This document shows positions 17,156-26,267 of a DNA stretch of 64,000 bases, in pieces. This DNA comes from Chloroflexota bacterium (GTDB taxonomy: Bacteria; Chloroflexota; Chloroflexia; Chloroflexales; Herpetosiphonaceae), in the NCBI GenBank assembly GCA_020161265.1, contig JAIUOC010000004.1, forward strand, positions 248,001 to 312,000. The letters run 5' to 3'. Under the pieces are notes generated by a model. It was not told where the DNA came from, made no database searches, and saw only the letters and a list, made by a program, of their open reading frames with translations. Each line of letters begins with the position of its first letter. Within the stretch, counting starts at the first letter, position 1. A program made the translations under genes and the position numbers.

Positions 17156-17959
17156 GTGCCAAGCTTCCAGCAGATTTGGGAACGAGTTTCTTTCTTAGCA
17201 GCCCTAGATATTCTGCTTGTTGCTGCCTTGATTTTTTGGCTGCTCGGAGTCATTCGCGGCACTCGTGCAGTGCAATTATTACGCGGGGTCGGCATTTTAG
17301 TCGTCGTAGCGCTGCTGGCTGGCTCAACCTTGCCGCTTACCACGTTGCGCTGGATCATTCGCGAAGCCCTCAGCCCAGCTCTCTTTGTGGCAATTCCGAT
17401 TCTATTTCAGCCGGAATTACGCCGCGCCCTTGAGTCGTTGGGACGCACTGGCGAATGGTTTAATCGCTTTGGCAGCACCAATCGCTCCGATGTTGAGGAG
17501 ATGATTAACACCATTTCGCGGGCAGCCAAACAATTATCACAACAAGGCATCGGCGCATTAATGGTGATCGAACGCGACACTGGCTTGCAAGAATATGCCG
17601 ACCGTGGCGTGATCGTCGATTCGCGCATCTCCGTGCCCTTGCTGGTTAATATTTTCTTCCCCAACGCGCCGCTCCACGATATGGCGGTGATTTTTCGGCG
17701 CAACCGCATTTTGGCCGCCAACTGTGTGCTACCACTCAGCGAAAATGTGGTTGGTAGCACGCGCTATGGCACGCGCCATCGTGCCGCTTTAGGCATCAGC
17801 GAACAATCTGATGCAATTTCAGTGATCGTTTCAGAAGAAACTGGCAGCATTTCGATTACTCACGATGGCCGCATGGTACGCCATTTAACTGAAGGTCGTT
17901 TACGCAAACTGCTGGCTGGCTTATTGCGCGTCGAACTAAGCGAGGAAGAAGAAGTATGA
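17156..17959 (+). CDS. cdaA: Diadenylate cyclase (c-di-AMP synthase), CdaA type
   Basis: 267 aa. Three hydrophobic segments at the N-terminus (FLAALDILLVAALIFWLLGV, then GVGILVVVALLAG and ALSPALFVAIPIL) precede a DisA_N/DAC domain. The domain carries the catalytic block NAPLHDMAVIF and the RHRAALGISE motif. The usual DGA triad is written Asp-Met-Ala here. The enzyme condenses two ATP to c-di-AMP, which controls potassium and osmolyte balance and cell-wall homeostasis. GTG 17156 has GAGGG 8 bases upstream and is preferred; GTG 17123 is the longest alternative. It overlaps the YbbR gene by 4 bases, the usual cdaA-cdaR pairing. Confidence 0.9.
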   Translation: MPSFQQIWERVSFLAALDILLVAALIFWLLGVIRGTRAVQLLRGVGILVVVALLAGSTLPLTTLRWIIREALSPALFVAIPILFQPELRRALESLGRTGEWFNRFGSTNRSDVEEMINTISRAAKQLSQQGIGALMVIERDTGLQEYADRGVIVDSRISVPLLVNIFFPNAPLHDMAVIFRRNRILAANCVLPLSENVVGSTRYGTRHRAALGISEQSDAISVIVSEETGSISITHDGRMVRHLTEGRLRKLLAGLLRVELSEEEEV

Positions 17960-19335
17960 GTAAGCTTGCAGGTAGCCCATTACGCGCCTTCGTTGCCGCA
18001 GTCTTGGCCAGCATCATTTGGGTGTTTGTCAGTTTCACCGAAAATCCGCAGCAGGTTACGCCATTTACCAATTTGCCAATTCGCGCCGAGGGGCTGAGCA
18101 GCAATTTAACCTTAGTTGATGGCGAAGGTCGGCCAATTCCCGTGCCCGATGATGTTGTTAACCTGAATGTTTCTGGCCCCCAAGATACAATCACCCGCAT
18201 CACTAAGCAAAATGTCCAACCATTTATTAATATCGCAGGGCTAGAGCCAGGCTCACATGAAGTTGCAGTGCAAGCTCGCAGCATTCCTAGCCGCTCCGAT
18301 CTCGATTTTCAGAGCTTTCAGCCCGCCACAGTTTTAGTCCAGATCGAGCAGATCATCACGGCCTCGCTGCCATTGACCATCACCACGGTTGGTCAGCCAC
18401 CAACCAGCTATGAAGCCAGTTTGCCAATTGCCAGCGTTAATGGCGAGATGATCAAACAGGTGACAATAACTGGGCCAGCCAGCCAAGTTAATAAGGTCGT
18501 TGGTGGCGAAATTACGCTTGATCTTTCGTCGCAAACCAGTAACTTGCGTACTCGCCGCAATATTATCGCTGTCGATATTGCTGGGCGAGATGTTGAAGGC
18601 GTGACAGTTAGCCCTGAGTTAGCTGATATCGAAGTGCGGATTTTATCCAGCAGCGGGATCAAACGTGTGCCAATTATTTACACAACCCTCAACAGTCCAC
18701 CAGCGGGCTACCGTGCTGAGGTAGTGCTTGAACCAGCCTTCGTAACATTAATTGGTAGTGCGCAGCGCTTAACCGAAGTTGAATTTGTTGAAACCCAGCC
18801 GCTCAATTTGCCCAATAGCACTCAAAGTTACACTGCAACGATTAAATTGCGCTTTCCGATTGGGGTAACTCCGCGCGATGCCCAAGCCGCCGATAGCACG
18901 ATCGCCACGATTCGCTTTGTGCCAATTAGCACCGAAATTGTGCTCAACCTGCCGCTCGTCCCGCGCAATTTGCCTGCTGGCCTCGAGTTGAGTTACCAAC
19001 CCAAACAGCTTGAAGTAACCTTGCGTGGCAACGCTCAAAACCTGCAAAACCTCAATAATTTGGCGTTAGTGTTGGATTTAGCTGGACGGAATGCTGGCAG
19101 TTACAGCATTCAGCCCAGCCTTAATCTGCCAACGGGCATCACATTAGCCAAACCATTGACTGCAATTTCAGTAACTCTAAGTGCGATTATCGTACCCACA
19201 GCTGAGCCAACCAGCCCGATTGAACCGACTGAGCCAGCAACTACGCCAATCGCCACCCCAACCGTGACCGAGCCAATTAGCCCAACCGAACCAATTAGCC
19301 CGACCGAGCCAATCTCGCCAACATTAACGCCCTAG
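17956..19335 (+). CDS. YbbR-domain protein, CdaR-like regulator of CdaA
   Basis: 459 aa. One N-terminal membrane segment (AFVAAVLASIIWVFVSF) is followed by about four YbbR repeats on the outer face. A Pro/Thr/Ser-rich tail carries tandem EPISPT units at the very C-terminus. YbbR proteins bind and tune the membrane diadenylate cyclase encoded upstream. The ATGA overlap with cdaA indicates translational coupling. The low-complexity tail is unusual for CdaR and may span the cell wall. No terminator is visible before the rplS promoter. Confidence 0.85.
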   Translation: MSKLAGSPLRAFVAAVLASIIWVFVSFTENPQQVTPFTNLPIRAEGLSSNLTLVDGEGRPIPVPDDVVNLNVSGPQDTITRITKQNVQPFINIAGLEPGSHEVAVQARSIPSRSDLDFQSFQPATVLVQIEQIITASLPLTITTVGQPPTSYEASLPIASVNGEMIKQVTITGPASQVNKVVGGEITLDLSSQTSNLRTRRNIIAVDIAGRDVEGVTVSPELADIEVRILSSSGIKRVPIIYTTLNSPPAGYRAEVVLEPAFVTLIGSAQRLTEVEFVETQPLNLPNSTQSYTATIKLRFPIGVTPRDAQAADSTIATIRFVPISTEIVLNLPLVPRNLPAGLELSYQPKQLEVTLRGNAQNLQNLNNLALVLDLAGRNAGSYSIQPSLNLPTGITLAKPLTAISVTLSAIIVPTAEPTSPIEPTEPATTPIATPTVTEPISPTEPISPTEPISPTLTP

Positions 19336-19356
19336 CGATTTAAATGATGATCATAG

Positions 19357-19385
19357 TTGCCATAAGGGGTGAGCTATGCTATAAT
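19357..19385 (+). promoter_or_regulatory. Strong sigma70-type promoter of rplS
   Basis: TTGCCA (19357-19362), a 17-base spacer and a perfect TATAAT (19380-19385). The expected transcription start near 19392 leaves a leader of about 150 bases before the rplS start codon. Confidence 0.85.
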
Positions 19386-19391
19386 CGCGCG

Positions 19392-19540
19392 GTCAATTGA
19401 TTGGCACGAAAAGAAACGGCGTGTGAAGTTCACACGCTTGTTGTTTGTCCAGCGACCGTATCCGCTGTATGCCAATGAACTTTAGCGATTAATCAGCGCC
19501 GAGAGATACGGCTCTACGCACTAGAAATAAAGGCAGAGCA
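19392..19540 (+). ncRNA. Structured 5' leader of rplS (candidate ribosomal protein leader)
   Basis: The leader contains a perfect hairpin, gcgtgtga with tcacacgc (about 19419-19437). A longer-range pairing, ccgtatc near 19458 with gatacgg near 19506, encloses about 40 bases just ahead of the ribosome-binding site. Leaders of this kind let ribosomal proteins repress their own mRNA. That this one binds L19 is inference; I did not match it to a known RNA family. Confidence 0.5.
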
Positions 19541-19897
19541 ATGCAACAGGCTCCCGTTATTCACGAAATTGAAAACGAATATCTGCGCAAAGATGTGCCA
19601 GAATTCCGCGTTGGCGACACGGTTCGCGTTAGCGTCAAAGTTGTTGAAGGTACTCGCGAACGGATTCAAGACTTTGAAGGTGTCGTAATTCGCCGCCGCC
19701 GCATGGGTGTCAACGAAAACTTTACCGTGCGCCGGATTGCCTCACACGGTATTGGTGTTGAGCGGACATTCTTGCTGCACTCACCCCGGATCGACGGCGT
19801 GAAATTGGTACGGACTGGTAAAGTTCGCCAAGCCAACCTGTACTACCTGCGCGGTCGCACTGGTAAAGCCGCTCGGATCAAAGAACGTCGCGGTTAA
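19541..19897 (+). CDS. rplS: 50S ribosomal protein L19
   Basis: 118 aa, normal length. The family signature is clear: [19 protein letters not shown] near the N-terminus, [15 protein letters not shown], then [14 protein letters not shown] and the basic C-terminus [19 protein letters not shown]19 sits at the 30S-50S interface and contributes to the bridge between subunits. The gene stands alone here, without rpsP-rimM-trmD. It has a strong promoter and a structured leader that probably controls its expression. Confidence 0.98.
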   Translation: MQQAPVIHEIENEYLRKDVPEFRVGDTVRVSVKVVEGTRERIQDFEGVVIRRRRMGVNENFTVRRIASHGIGVERTFLLHSPRIDGVKLVRTGKVRQANLYYLRGRTGKAARIKERRG

Positions 19898-19978
19898 TCG
19901 TTTTCGTTATAGCTGCAAAACCCTGCGCGGGTGTGGGCCAAGCCTGCACTCGCGTTTGTATTTTTGGGAGCATTGACG

Positions 19979-20629
19979 ATGCTGCAACGAATGCAAGCGT
20001 TGGTTATTTGGGCTTTTGAGCGTTTTTATCACGAAGCGGCCTTTACTTATGATCTGGTTGCATGGCTCATGTCACAGGGCTATTGGAGCCAATGGGTATT
20101 GGCAGCCTTGCCTGAGGTTGCCGATCAGCGCTTGCTGGAGCTTGGCTGTGGCACGGGCTATGTCCAACAAGCTCGCCAACATCAACCAAACCTTACAATT
20201 GGCCTTGATGAATCGCGCCAAATGTTGGGTTTGAGCCGCCGCCGAGCGCCCCAAGCCACGCTGGTTCGGGCAGTTGCCCAAGCCTTACCCTATGCTGATG
20301 CCAGTTGGTCAGCGGTGCTTTCGACCTTTCCAGCACCTTATCTATTTGATCGACGCACTTTGGCCGAATTGCAACGAATCCTAACCAGCGATGGCAAATT
20401 GTATATCGTCGATGGCGGCAGCATTCCCAATGGCCTATATGCACTGATCATCGGGTTAATTTATCGGCTGGTGTTTGGGCGACACAGTAACCCTGAAGCG
20501 CTAACCAGCCAACTTGACCCGCGCATCCAGCGTTTACAAGAAGAAGGCTTTCGCGTCAGCAGCCAAATCAAACAGGTTGGGCGCTCGCAAGTCCAAATTT
20601 TTATCGCCGAAAAATCCAATCACTTATAA
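19979..20629 (+). CDS. Class I SAM-dependent methyltransferase
   Basis: 216 aa. Motif I LLELGCGTGYVQQ binds S-adenosylmethionine. The acidic strand-2 end LTIGLDESRQMLG and motif ALPYADASWSAVLSTFPAP follow, as in the Methyltransf_11/UbiE-like group. Hydrophobic segments near the N-terminus and at GLYALIIGLIYRLVFG suggest membrane association and a lipid-like substrate; that is inference. ATG 19979 has GGGAG 8 bases before it and is favoured over the in-frame GTG 19931. Confidence 0.82.
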   Translation: MLQRMQALVIWAFERFYHEAAFTYDLVAWLMSQGYWSQWVLAALPEVADQRLLELGCGTGYVQQARQHQPNLTIGLDESRQMLGLSRRRAPQATLVRAVAQALPYADASWSAVLSTFPAPYLFDRRTLAELQRILTSDGKLYIVDGGSIPNGLYALIIGLIYRLVFGRHSNPEALTSQLDPRIQRLQEEGFRVSSQIKQVGRSQVQIFIAEKSNHL

Positions 20630-20704
20630 ATTAATCCTTTTGGCCATAGGCTTATTCAGATCAAGCCTGATCCCTAGCCCCTGGCCGCTAACCCCTCAAT
20701 AATT
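20630..20704. repeat. Short intergenic repeat words
   Basis: The spacer before rnhB contains cctgatccctagcccctg, an exact 18-base match to the repeat block near 3470, followed by gctaacccctc. No gene is seen. Confidence 0.55.
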
Positions 20705-21328
20705 ATGACAATTGGAATTTACGAAGAACAACAACTTTGGCACAAGGGTGCGCAAATCGTCGCCGGAGTCGATGAAGTTGGTCGCGGCTGCTGGGCTGGC
20801 CCAGTTGTCGCCGCTGCCGTCAGCTTCCCAAGTCATTTGCTCAACGACCCTGTGGCCTTGGCAGGCATCAACGATTCGAAAACCTTGAGTGCCGAAGCTC
20901 GTCAGGCAATGGCCCAACAGATTCGCCACTTGGCCAGCGGGATTGGCCTTGGCGTGGTTTCGGCCCATCTGATCGATTTATTTGGGATTGCTGAAGCTAC
21001 CAAATGGGCTATGATGCATGCGGTTTTGAGCCTGCCAAGCTTGCCCGATGGCTTAGTGATCGATTGGGTTAAATTGCCCGAATTGCCATTATTACAACGC
21101 TCGCTGCCTAAGGGTGATGCAATCAGCATTTCGGTGGCAGCGGCCTCGATTATTGCCAAAGTCTATCGCGACAACTTGATGCATGAATACGACCAACGTG
21201 ACCCGCGTTATGGCTGGGCCGCGCATAAAGGCTATGGCACAGCCCAACATCAACGAGCCTTGGCAGCCCACGGCCCATCGGGCTTGCATCGACGCTCGTT
21301 CAAGCCACTAGCAGCCTTCGTTGATTGA
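20705..21328 (+). CDS. rnhB: Ribonuclease HII
   Basis: 207 aa. The N-terminal active-site motif VDEVGRGCWAGPVV carries the first Asp and Glu. GINDSKTLS, LVIDWVKLP (Asp) and SISVAAASIIAKVYRD supply the other conserved blocks, and HKGYGTAQHQRAL is the usual C-terminal signature. The enzyme removes single ribonucleotides and RNA primers from DNA duplexes in the cytosol. Start codon ATG 20705 lacks a strong ribosome-binding site. Confidence 0.97.
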   Translation: MTIGIYEEQQLWHKGAQIVAGVDEVGRGCWAGPVVAAAVSFPSHLLNDPVALAGINDSKTLSAEARQAMAQQIRHLASGIGLGVVSAHLIDLFGIAEATKWAMMHAVLSLPSLPDGLVIDWVKLPELPLLQRSLPKGDAISISVAAASIIAKVYRDNLMHEYDQRDPRYGWAAHKGYGTAQHQRALAAHGPSGLHRRSFKPLAAFVD

Positions 21329-21353
21329 CAAAATCGCCAGAGAATGATACTAA
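21325..21353 (+). promoter_or_regulatory. Promoter candidate upstream of the SH3-like protein and trpB
   Basis: TTGACA (21325-21330), a 17-base spacer and TACTAA (21348-21353). It overlaps the rnhB stop codon. The -35 box is perfect and the -10 box is weak. Confidence 0.4.
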
Positions 21354-21383
21354 GGTCAAACATGGCTTTTATGGAGTGTTGAT

Positions 21384-21926
21384 ATGCCTTCGCCATATTA
21401 TGATCAGGGACGGCGTGATGCGGAAAATGGCACGCTGAATCAATTGTTTTATCACACCTACCACGATTATAAACGTGGCTATGATGAAATTGTGAATGGC
21501 CCACCCAAACCAAAGCCAAATTTCCTCTTTTTCTTGATTCCGGCGCTACTGCTGGTGGGGCTGGCTGGCGGTTGGTTTCTACGCGATCGCGGCGTTTTGA
21601 GCACGCCACCAACTCCGCTGGTTGTGATGGTGACGGTAACGCCAGTCACTGCTTCGCCGACCTTCCCACCATTTGCGATTGCCACTCCTGCCCCACCAAC
21701 CCCAACTCAACTGGTGATTGAAATTGGGGGCGAGGCGATCACCCTCGAACAAGTGCGCATCCGGCCTGATCCCAGCATTCAAGGTGAGCCGATTGGGGCG
21801 CTTGATCCAGGCGAGCTGATTACGATCATCGATGGGCCACGCCAAGGCGATGATTACACCTGGTGGCTGATCGAATCGGCAATTGGCCAAGGTTGGGTTG
21901 CTGAAGATTTTATTCAAGCACGCTAA
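21384..21926 (+). CDS. Membrane-anchored protein with SH3-like domain
   Basis: 180 aa. A cytosolic head of about 46 residues ([26 protein letters not shown]) is followed by one transmembrane helix ([20 protein letters not shown]), a Pro/Thr-rich linker and a C-terminal SH3b-like domain. That domain shows [25 protein letters not shown] and ends in [18 protein letters not shown]. Bacterial SH3 domains of this type usually contact cell-wall peptides or proteins outside the membrane. It lies 10 bases upstream of trpB and is probably cotranscribed with it; a functional link to tryptophan synthesis is not evident. Confidence 0.7.
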   Translation: MPSPYYDQGRRDAENGTLNQLFYHTYHDYKRGYDEIVNGPPKPKPNFLFFLIPALLLVGLAGGWFLRDRGVLSTPPTPLVVMVTVTPVTASPTFPPFAIATPAPPTPTQLVIEIGGEAITLEQVRIRPDPSIQGEPIGALDPGELITIIDGPRQGDDYTWWLIESAIGQGWVAEDFIQAR

Positions 21927-21936
21927 AGGAACAATT

Positions 21937-23136
21937 ATGACCGATCACGCTGTTCTTGATGAATTAAATGGCCGCTATGGGGATTTCGGTGGACGCTATG
22001 TGCCTGAAACCTTGATGGCCGCGATCGAAGAATTAACCGAAGCCTTTTTTCGGATTCGCACCGACCCTGAGTTTCAGGCCGAACTCCAACATTTGCACCA
22101 GACCTATACGGGCCGACCAACTGCCCTAACCTATGCCCGCCGCTTGACCGAGGAATTGGGTGGTGCTCAAATTTGGCTCAAACGCGAAGATCTGACCCAC
22201 ACTGGCGCACATAAAATCAATAATGCCCTGGGTCAAGGCTTGTTGGCCAAACGCATGGGCAAGCAGCGGATCATCGCTGAAACTGGCGCTGGTCAGCATG
22301 GCGTTGCCACCGCCGCCGTTTGTGCGCTGCTTGGGTTGCAATGTGTGGTCTATATGGGCACCGAAGATATGGAGCGCCAAAAGCCCAATGTCTTTCGCAT
22401 GCGCTTGCTAGGAGCCGATGTACGTGGAGTTAGCACTGGCTCGAAAACCCTCAAGGATGCAGTTAACGAAGCCATGCGCGATTGGGTCAGCAACCCCGAT
22501 TCGTACTATTTGCTTGGCTCGGCGCTTGGTCCACATCCCTACCCATTGATGGTTCGCGAATTTCAAAGCATCATCGGGATTGAAGCCCGCGAGCAAATTT
22601 TAGCAGCAACTGGCAAATTGCCCAACACGATTATTGCCTGTGTTGGTGGTGGCTCGAACGCTATCGGTATGTTCCACGCCTTTATCAACGATGAACATGT
22701 TGATTTGCGAGGGGTTGAAGCTGGGGGTCATGGAATTGAACTTGGTCGCCATGCAGCGCGGTTTGCAGGCGGGCGCTTGGGCGTTTTCCAAGGCACCCGT
22801 TCGTATGTGCTGCAAAATAGCGATGGTCAAATTGCCAATACCCATAGCATTTCTGCTGGCCTCGATTATGCTGCTGTAGGCCCAGAGCACGCTTGGCTCC
22901 ACGACGAAGAACGGGCTTTCTATACCTATGCCACCGACGAAGAGGCCTTGAATGGTTTTCAAATGCTCTGTCGAACTGAAGGCATTATCCCAGCCTTAGA
23001 ATCGTCGCATGCGATTGCCGAAGCTGTACGTTTAGCCCCAACCATGAGCAATGAAAGCATTATTTTGGTCAACCTGTCGGGGCGTGGCGATAAAGATATT
23101 TTCACCGTTGCAGATGTATTGGGAGTACAAATGTAG
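21937..23136 (+). CDS. trpB: Tryptophan synthase beta chain
   Basis: 399 aa, standard TrpB1 length. The pyridoxal-phosphate lysine lies in [13 protein letters not shown], the phosphate loop in [12 protein letters not shown], and [10 protein letters not shown] is the conserved start. TrpB condenses indole with serine to tryptophan in the cytosol, usually with TrpA. ATG 21937 has AAAGGA 6 bases upstream; a longer frame beginning at 21883 overlaps the previous gene and is not needed. No trpA or other trp gene is adjacent. The tryptophanyl-tRNA synthetase gene lies 1.8 kb downstream. Confidence 0.97.
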   Translation: MTDHAVLDELNGRYGDFGGRYVPETLMAAIEELTEAFFRIRTDPEFQAELQHLHQTYTGRPTALTYARRLTEELGGAQIWLKREDLTHTGAHKINNALGQGLLAKRMGKQRIIAETGAGQHGVATAAVCALLGLQCVVYMGTEDMERQKPNVFRMRLLGADVRGVSTGSKTLKDAVNEAMRDWVSNPDSYYLLGSALGPHPYPLMVREFQSIIGIEAREQILAATGKLPNTIIACVGGGSNAIGMFHAFINDEHVDLRGVEAGGHGIELGRHAARFAGGRLGVFQGTRSYVLQNSDGQIANTHSISAGLDYAAVGPEHAWLHDEERAFYTYATDEEALNGFQMLCRTEGIIPALESSHAIAEAVRLAPTMSNESIILVNLSGRGDKDIFTVADVLGVQM

Positions 23137-23141
23137 CGGAA

Positions 23142-23159
23142 TGGCTTCGAGCGAAGCCA
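23142..23159 (+). terminator. Hairpin after trpB
   Basis: tggcttcg and cgaagcca form a perfect stem with almost no loop, 5 bases after the trpB stop. No T tract follows, so it may be an mRNA-stabilising or partial termination hairpin, not a full terminator. Confidence 0.35.
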
Positions 23160-23176
23160 ATGTGTAAGGAGTAGTT

Positions 23177-24790
23177 ATGGCTCAATCGTGTGTCGTTTGT
23201 CGAGCCGCGCTTGCCGATGGCTCGGTCTATTGTTCTGAATGTGGCTCGCGGCAGCCCGCCGCAGGTCAATCAACCCAAGTACTGGGTAGCGGGGTTTTTG
23301 GGTCGCAGCCCCTACCAAGCGGCAGCGATCATGATGATTCGCCATATGCACCACGGCGGAGCGGCACGCAACCGCTGAATGATCCACCAACCCAAGTCGT
23401 CAACAACTACCAAAGCCCTAGCTCAACCAGCAATTTTGGTGGCTTTGGGCAAGGACCATCAACTCAACCTAATTTTCCGTTGCCTCAATATACCCCACCG
23501 ACCCCACCCAACTATGCCCAACCTACTGCAAAATCGAATAAGCTTGGGCGTTGGTTGATTGGCGGCGGTTTGGCTTTGCTATTGGTAGCGGGCGGCGCAG
23601 GGGCATATTATTTCCTCGGCAACAACGATTCAAACAATGGCGGTAGTGGCAATGTTGCGACTGGCCCAACCTGGACTCCGATTCCAACCAAAATCGCTGA
23701 GCCAACCGAACAAGCCGTAGGCGATCCATTGGTTGAGCCAACCAACGAGCCAACTGTCGAGCCAACCCAAGGCCAAAGCGATCCAGTTGATCAACCAACA
23801 CCAACCAATGAATCCAACGATTTGCCAACTCAAGCGGCTGGTGGTAGCGCCCCAACTGATCTCACTGGCGAGCTGATTTATCTTGATGATAGCTTTGAAT
23901 TGGTGCGCCAAACCATGAGCACTGGCTCAGTCAGCCCGCTTGATCTTGGCGGACAAGCCTATTACAACGATTTATTGAGTTGGTCGCCTGATGGCAAAAC
24001 TATGGCCTTTTTTGTCCGCGATGGCGCAAAAACCAATATTTATTTAGCTGATGGTGATGGCGCGAATATCCGTAGCGTGATTGAATTGCAGGATGTGGCT
24101 CCCCAAAGCTTGAGCTGGTCGCCTGATAGTAGCAAATTTGCCTTTGTCACTAGCGACATCGATTTTGAAACCAAGGAAGATCAAAATCTCTATGTTTTTG
24201 ATCTGACCAGCAATAGTGAAAAACAATTGACAACCACGGGCTTGATCGATTTTGAGCCCTTGAGTTGGTCGCCTGATAATCAAACGATTTTGTTTGCTGC
24301 TGGTCAGGATGGCATCGAATTCAGTGTGATTAATGCTGATGGCAGTAATCAGGCCAAACTCGCCGATGTGTTTACTTCTGATGCATGGTGGACCAAGGAT
24401 AGCAAAATCATCTACGACGATTTTTGCGATCGTTCAAACTTTGATCGGGGAGTTTGTTTGCTCGACCCAGCCACGGGCGAAGTTGAAACATTGCAAAAAA
24501 TTGGCGATTTTTACCTGAGCGGAATTTCGCCCGATGCCAATTGGTATATGCTCGATAATTATAATGATGGCTCGTTGTTGCTGATCAATGCCGATACTGG
24601 CGATAAAGAATTAGTTGCACCACCAAGCAGCGGCGGCTCATATGAAATTCGGGTGTGGGGCAAGTGGTCACCTGATCGCCGTTATGTAACTTATGAAACG
24701 ATTGGCCAAGGCACGTTTATCTATGAAATTGGCTCGGGCCAAGCCGCCGCACCTTTCGTCAATGGCTCAATCATTGAATGGCTGCCGTAA
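23177..24790 (+). CDS. Zinc-ribbon membrane protein with TolB-like beta-propeller
   Basis: 537 aa. A zinc ribbon sits at the N-terminus (Cys5, Cys8, Cys19, Cys22). A Pro/Gln/Ser-rich linker leads to one transmembrane helix near 125-148, then an acidic Thr/Pro spacer built from PTxEPT-like units. The outer part (about 235-537) is a WD40/PD40 propeller with repeats such as LSWSPDGKTMAFF, LSWSPDSSKFAFV and LSWSPDNQTILFA. Such propellers bind proteins or glycans. The zinc-ribbon plus single-helix layout resembles the scaffold at 54800. Good ribosome-binding site (AAGGAG). Function unknown. Confidence 0.75.
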   Translation: MAQSCVVCRAALADGSVYCSECGSRQPAAGQSTQVLGSGVFGSQPLPSGSDHDDSPYAPRRSGTQPLNDPPTQVVNNYQSPSSTSNFGGFGQGPSTQPNFPLPQYTPPTPPNYAQPTAKSNKLGRWLIGGGLALLLVAGGAGAYYFLGNNDSNNGGSGNVATGPTWTPIPTKIAEPTEQAVGDPLVEPTNEPTVEPTQGQSDPVDQPTPTNESNDLPTQAAGGSAPTDLTGELIYLDDSFELVRQTMSTGSVSPLDLGGQAYYNDLLSWSPDGKTMAFFVRDGAKTNIYLADGDGANIRSVIELQDVAPQSLSWSPDSSKFAFVTSDIDFETKEDQNLYVFDLTSNSEKQLTTTGLIDFEPLSWSPDNQTILFAAGQDGIEFSVINADGSNQAKLADVFTSDAWWTKDSKIIYDDFCDRSNFDRGVCLLDPATGEVETLQKIGDFYLSGISPDANWYMLDNYNDGSLLLINADTGDKELVAPPSSGGSYEIRVWGKWSPDRRYVTYETIGQGTFIYEIGSGQAAAPFVNGSIIEWLP

Positions 24791-24978
24791 TTAGGGATGA
24801 AGGAAATTTTAACCGCGAAGGACACGAAGAACGCTAAGTTTGTTTAAGGATCATGGCTTGTTTAGACATACAGTAGGCTAATCCGATAGATCTGTGCTCT
24901 TCTGTGGCTAAAAAGCAATCTTCGTGCACTTCGTGTCCTTCGCGGTTACTGTACTCCTGCTCCCTGACCCCTTAAAAA
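24791..24978. repeat. Intergenic repeat with a 20-base inverted repeat
   Basis: Between convergent genes. Positions 24810-24829 and 24929-24948 are perfect inverted copies of a sequence containing accgcgaaggacacgaag, about 100 bases apart. A diverged copy of this word is at 26344-26362. The block ends with tccctgacccctt, a word typical of the other spacers. Confidence 0.7.
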
Positions 24979-25965
24979 TTAGCGCAGCCCAAGTTGTTGA
25001 TAGGCCCGTAACAAGGTAGCATTGGCAACTTCAGCAGCGCGTTCAGCGCCGCGCTTGAGAATCCCATCGAGTTCAGCTGGATCAGCGGTGAGCTGATTGT
25101 AGCGTTGTTGCAATGGCTCCAAGGTTGCAATCACCACATCAGCGACTGCACCTTTGAGCTTGCCATAGCCTTGGCCTTCAAATTCAGCCTCAATCGTGGC
25201 TTTATCTTTGCCAGTCAAGGCTTGGTAAATCCCCAAAAGATTGTTGACCCCAGGTCGGGTTTCGTCGAATTTGATTTCGCTGCCCGAATCGGTGACCGCC
25301 CGCATCATGGCCTTGCGCGTCGCCTTCAAATCGCCCAATAAAGGAATTGAATGATTGGCAGCTTTGTTGCTCTTGCTCATTTTCTGGGTTGGGTCGTCGA
25401 GGCCCATCACCCGCGCCGCCACAGGTCGAATCAAAGCCTCGGGAATCACAAAGGTTTCGCCATAAAGATGATTAAAACGTTCGGCAATATCGCGAGTTAG
25501 CTCAATATGCTGACGTTGATCATCGCCCACTGGCACAACTTGGGTGTCGTAGAGCAAAATATCGGCAGCCATCAGCGTTGGATAATTCATCAAGCCAGCC
25601 GCTACGGTTTCTTGCTTTTGCGATTTATCCTTAAATTGGGTCATGCGATTCAACCAGCCCAAGGGTGTTTGGCAATTTAAAATCCAGCCTAGCTCAACGT
25701 GAGCTGGCACATGCGATTGGACAAAAATCGTGGCATGCTCAAGGCTAATGCCTGCGGCCAAATACAATGCGGCCAAATCACGCACATTTTTGCGCAACTC
25801 GGCTGGATCTTGTGGCACAGTGATCGCATGCAGATCGACAATACAGAAGAAATTATCGTATTGATTTTGCTCTTGGACCCAGGTATGAATCGCCCCCAAA
25901 TAATTGCCAAGGTGCAAATTGCCCGATGGTTGAATGCCCGAAAAAACCCGTGGTAACGAACCCAT
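24979..25965 (-). CDS. trpS: Tryptophanyl-tRNA synthetase
   Basis: 328 aa, normal bacterial length. The class I signatures are present: SGNLHLGNYLGA (HIGH-like) near residue 14 and KMSKSNK near 195. The enzyme charges tRNA-Trp with tryptophan in the cytosol. Expression is controlled by the T-box leader just upstream, which reads the charging level of tRNA-Trp. It converges on the zinc-ribbon propeller gene with a repeat-filled spacer between. Confidence 0.97.
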   Translation of the reverse strand: MGSLPRVFSGIQPSGNLHLGNYLGAIHTWVQEQNQYDNFFCIVDLHAITVPQDPAELRKNVRDLAALYLAAGISLEHATIFVQSHVPAHVELGWILNCQTPLGWLNRMTQFKDKSQKQETVAAGLMNYPTLMAADILLYDTQVVPVGDDQRQHIELTRDIAERFNHLYGETFVIPEALIRPVAARVMGLDDPTQKMSKSNKAANHSIPLLGDLKATRKAMMRAVTDSGSEIKFDETRPGVNNLLGIYQALTGKDKATIEAEFEGQGYGKLKGAVADVVIATLEPLQQRYNQLTADPAELDGILKRGAERAAEVANATLLRAYQQLGLR

Positions 25966-25984
25966 AATGGCTACTCCGTCTAAC

Positions 25985-26261
25985 TAAAACAAGGCCGTCT
26001 CTCGAATCCACATACGGGACGAGAGACGGCTTGATTCTCGCGGTACCACCCGAATTCGCAACCATCATCATGGTTACGCGCTCGCAGCCCGCTAACGGAG
26101 GCAATCACGGCTCAGCCTACTACTAGGTAGCAACCCAGATTCGGTGAGCAACTCAGCGGGCCATTCAGCAAAGACAGCTTGATTATCCTCGCAGCCAAGG
26201 GATAACTCTCTGAACAAGTGCGCTTTTGCTTACTCTTCCGCGTCAACGTCGTTTTCAATTG
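25985..26261 (-). promoter_or_regulatory. T-box riboswitch (tRNA-Trp sensing leader of trpS)
   Basis: Read on the minus strand, the leader shows an AGTA-type motif near 26235, the AGAGAG stem-I word near 26209, a TGG triplet at 26163-26161 suited to be the Trp specifier, and the T-box bulge GGGTGGTACCGCG at 26051-26039. It ends in a terminator hairpin (gccgtctctcg with cgagagacggc, 25994-26030) followed by CTTGTTTT. Uncharged tRNA-Trp would stabilise the antiterminator and allow trpS transcription. The specifier assignment is inference; the T-box core and terminator are directly visible. Confidence 0.93.
25994..26030 (-). terminator. Conditional terminator of the trpS T-box
   Basis: An 11-base perfect stem (25994-26004 with 26020-26030) with a 15-base loop, and CTTGTTTT downstream on the minus strand. 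It is mutually exclusive with the antiterminator that contains the TGGTACCGCG segment. Confidence 0.9.
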
Positions 26262-26267
26262 TTGGCT

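Noticed and set aside
23142..23159. Strong rho-independent terminator after trpB
   Set aside because: The hairpin is perfect but no T tract follows and the next gene starts 18 bases later, so full termination is unlikely; listed with low confidence.
21937..25965. trp operon
   Set aside because: trpB stands without other trp biosynthesis genes and trpS is on the opposite strand under its own T-box; proximity may be coincidence.
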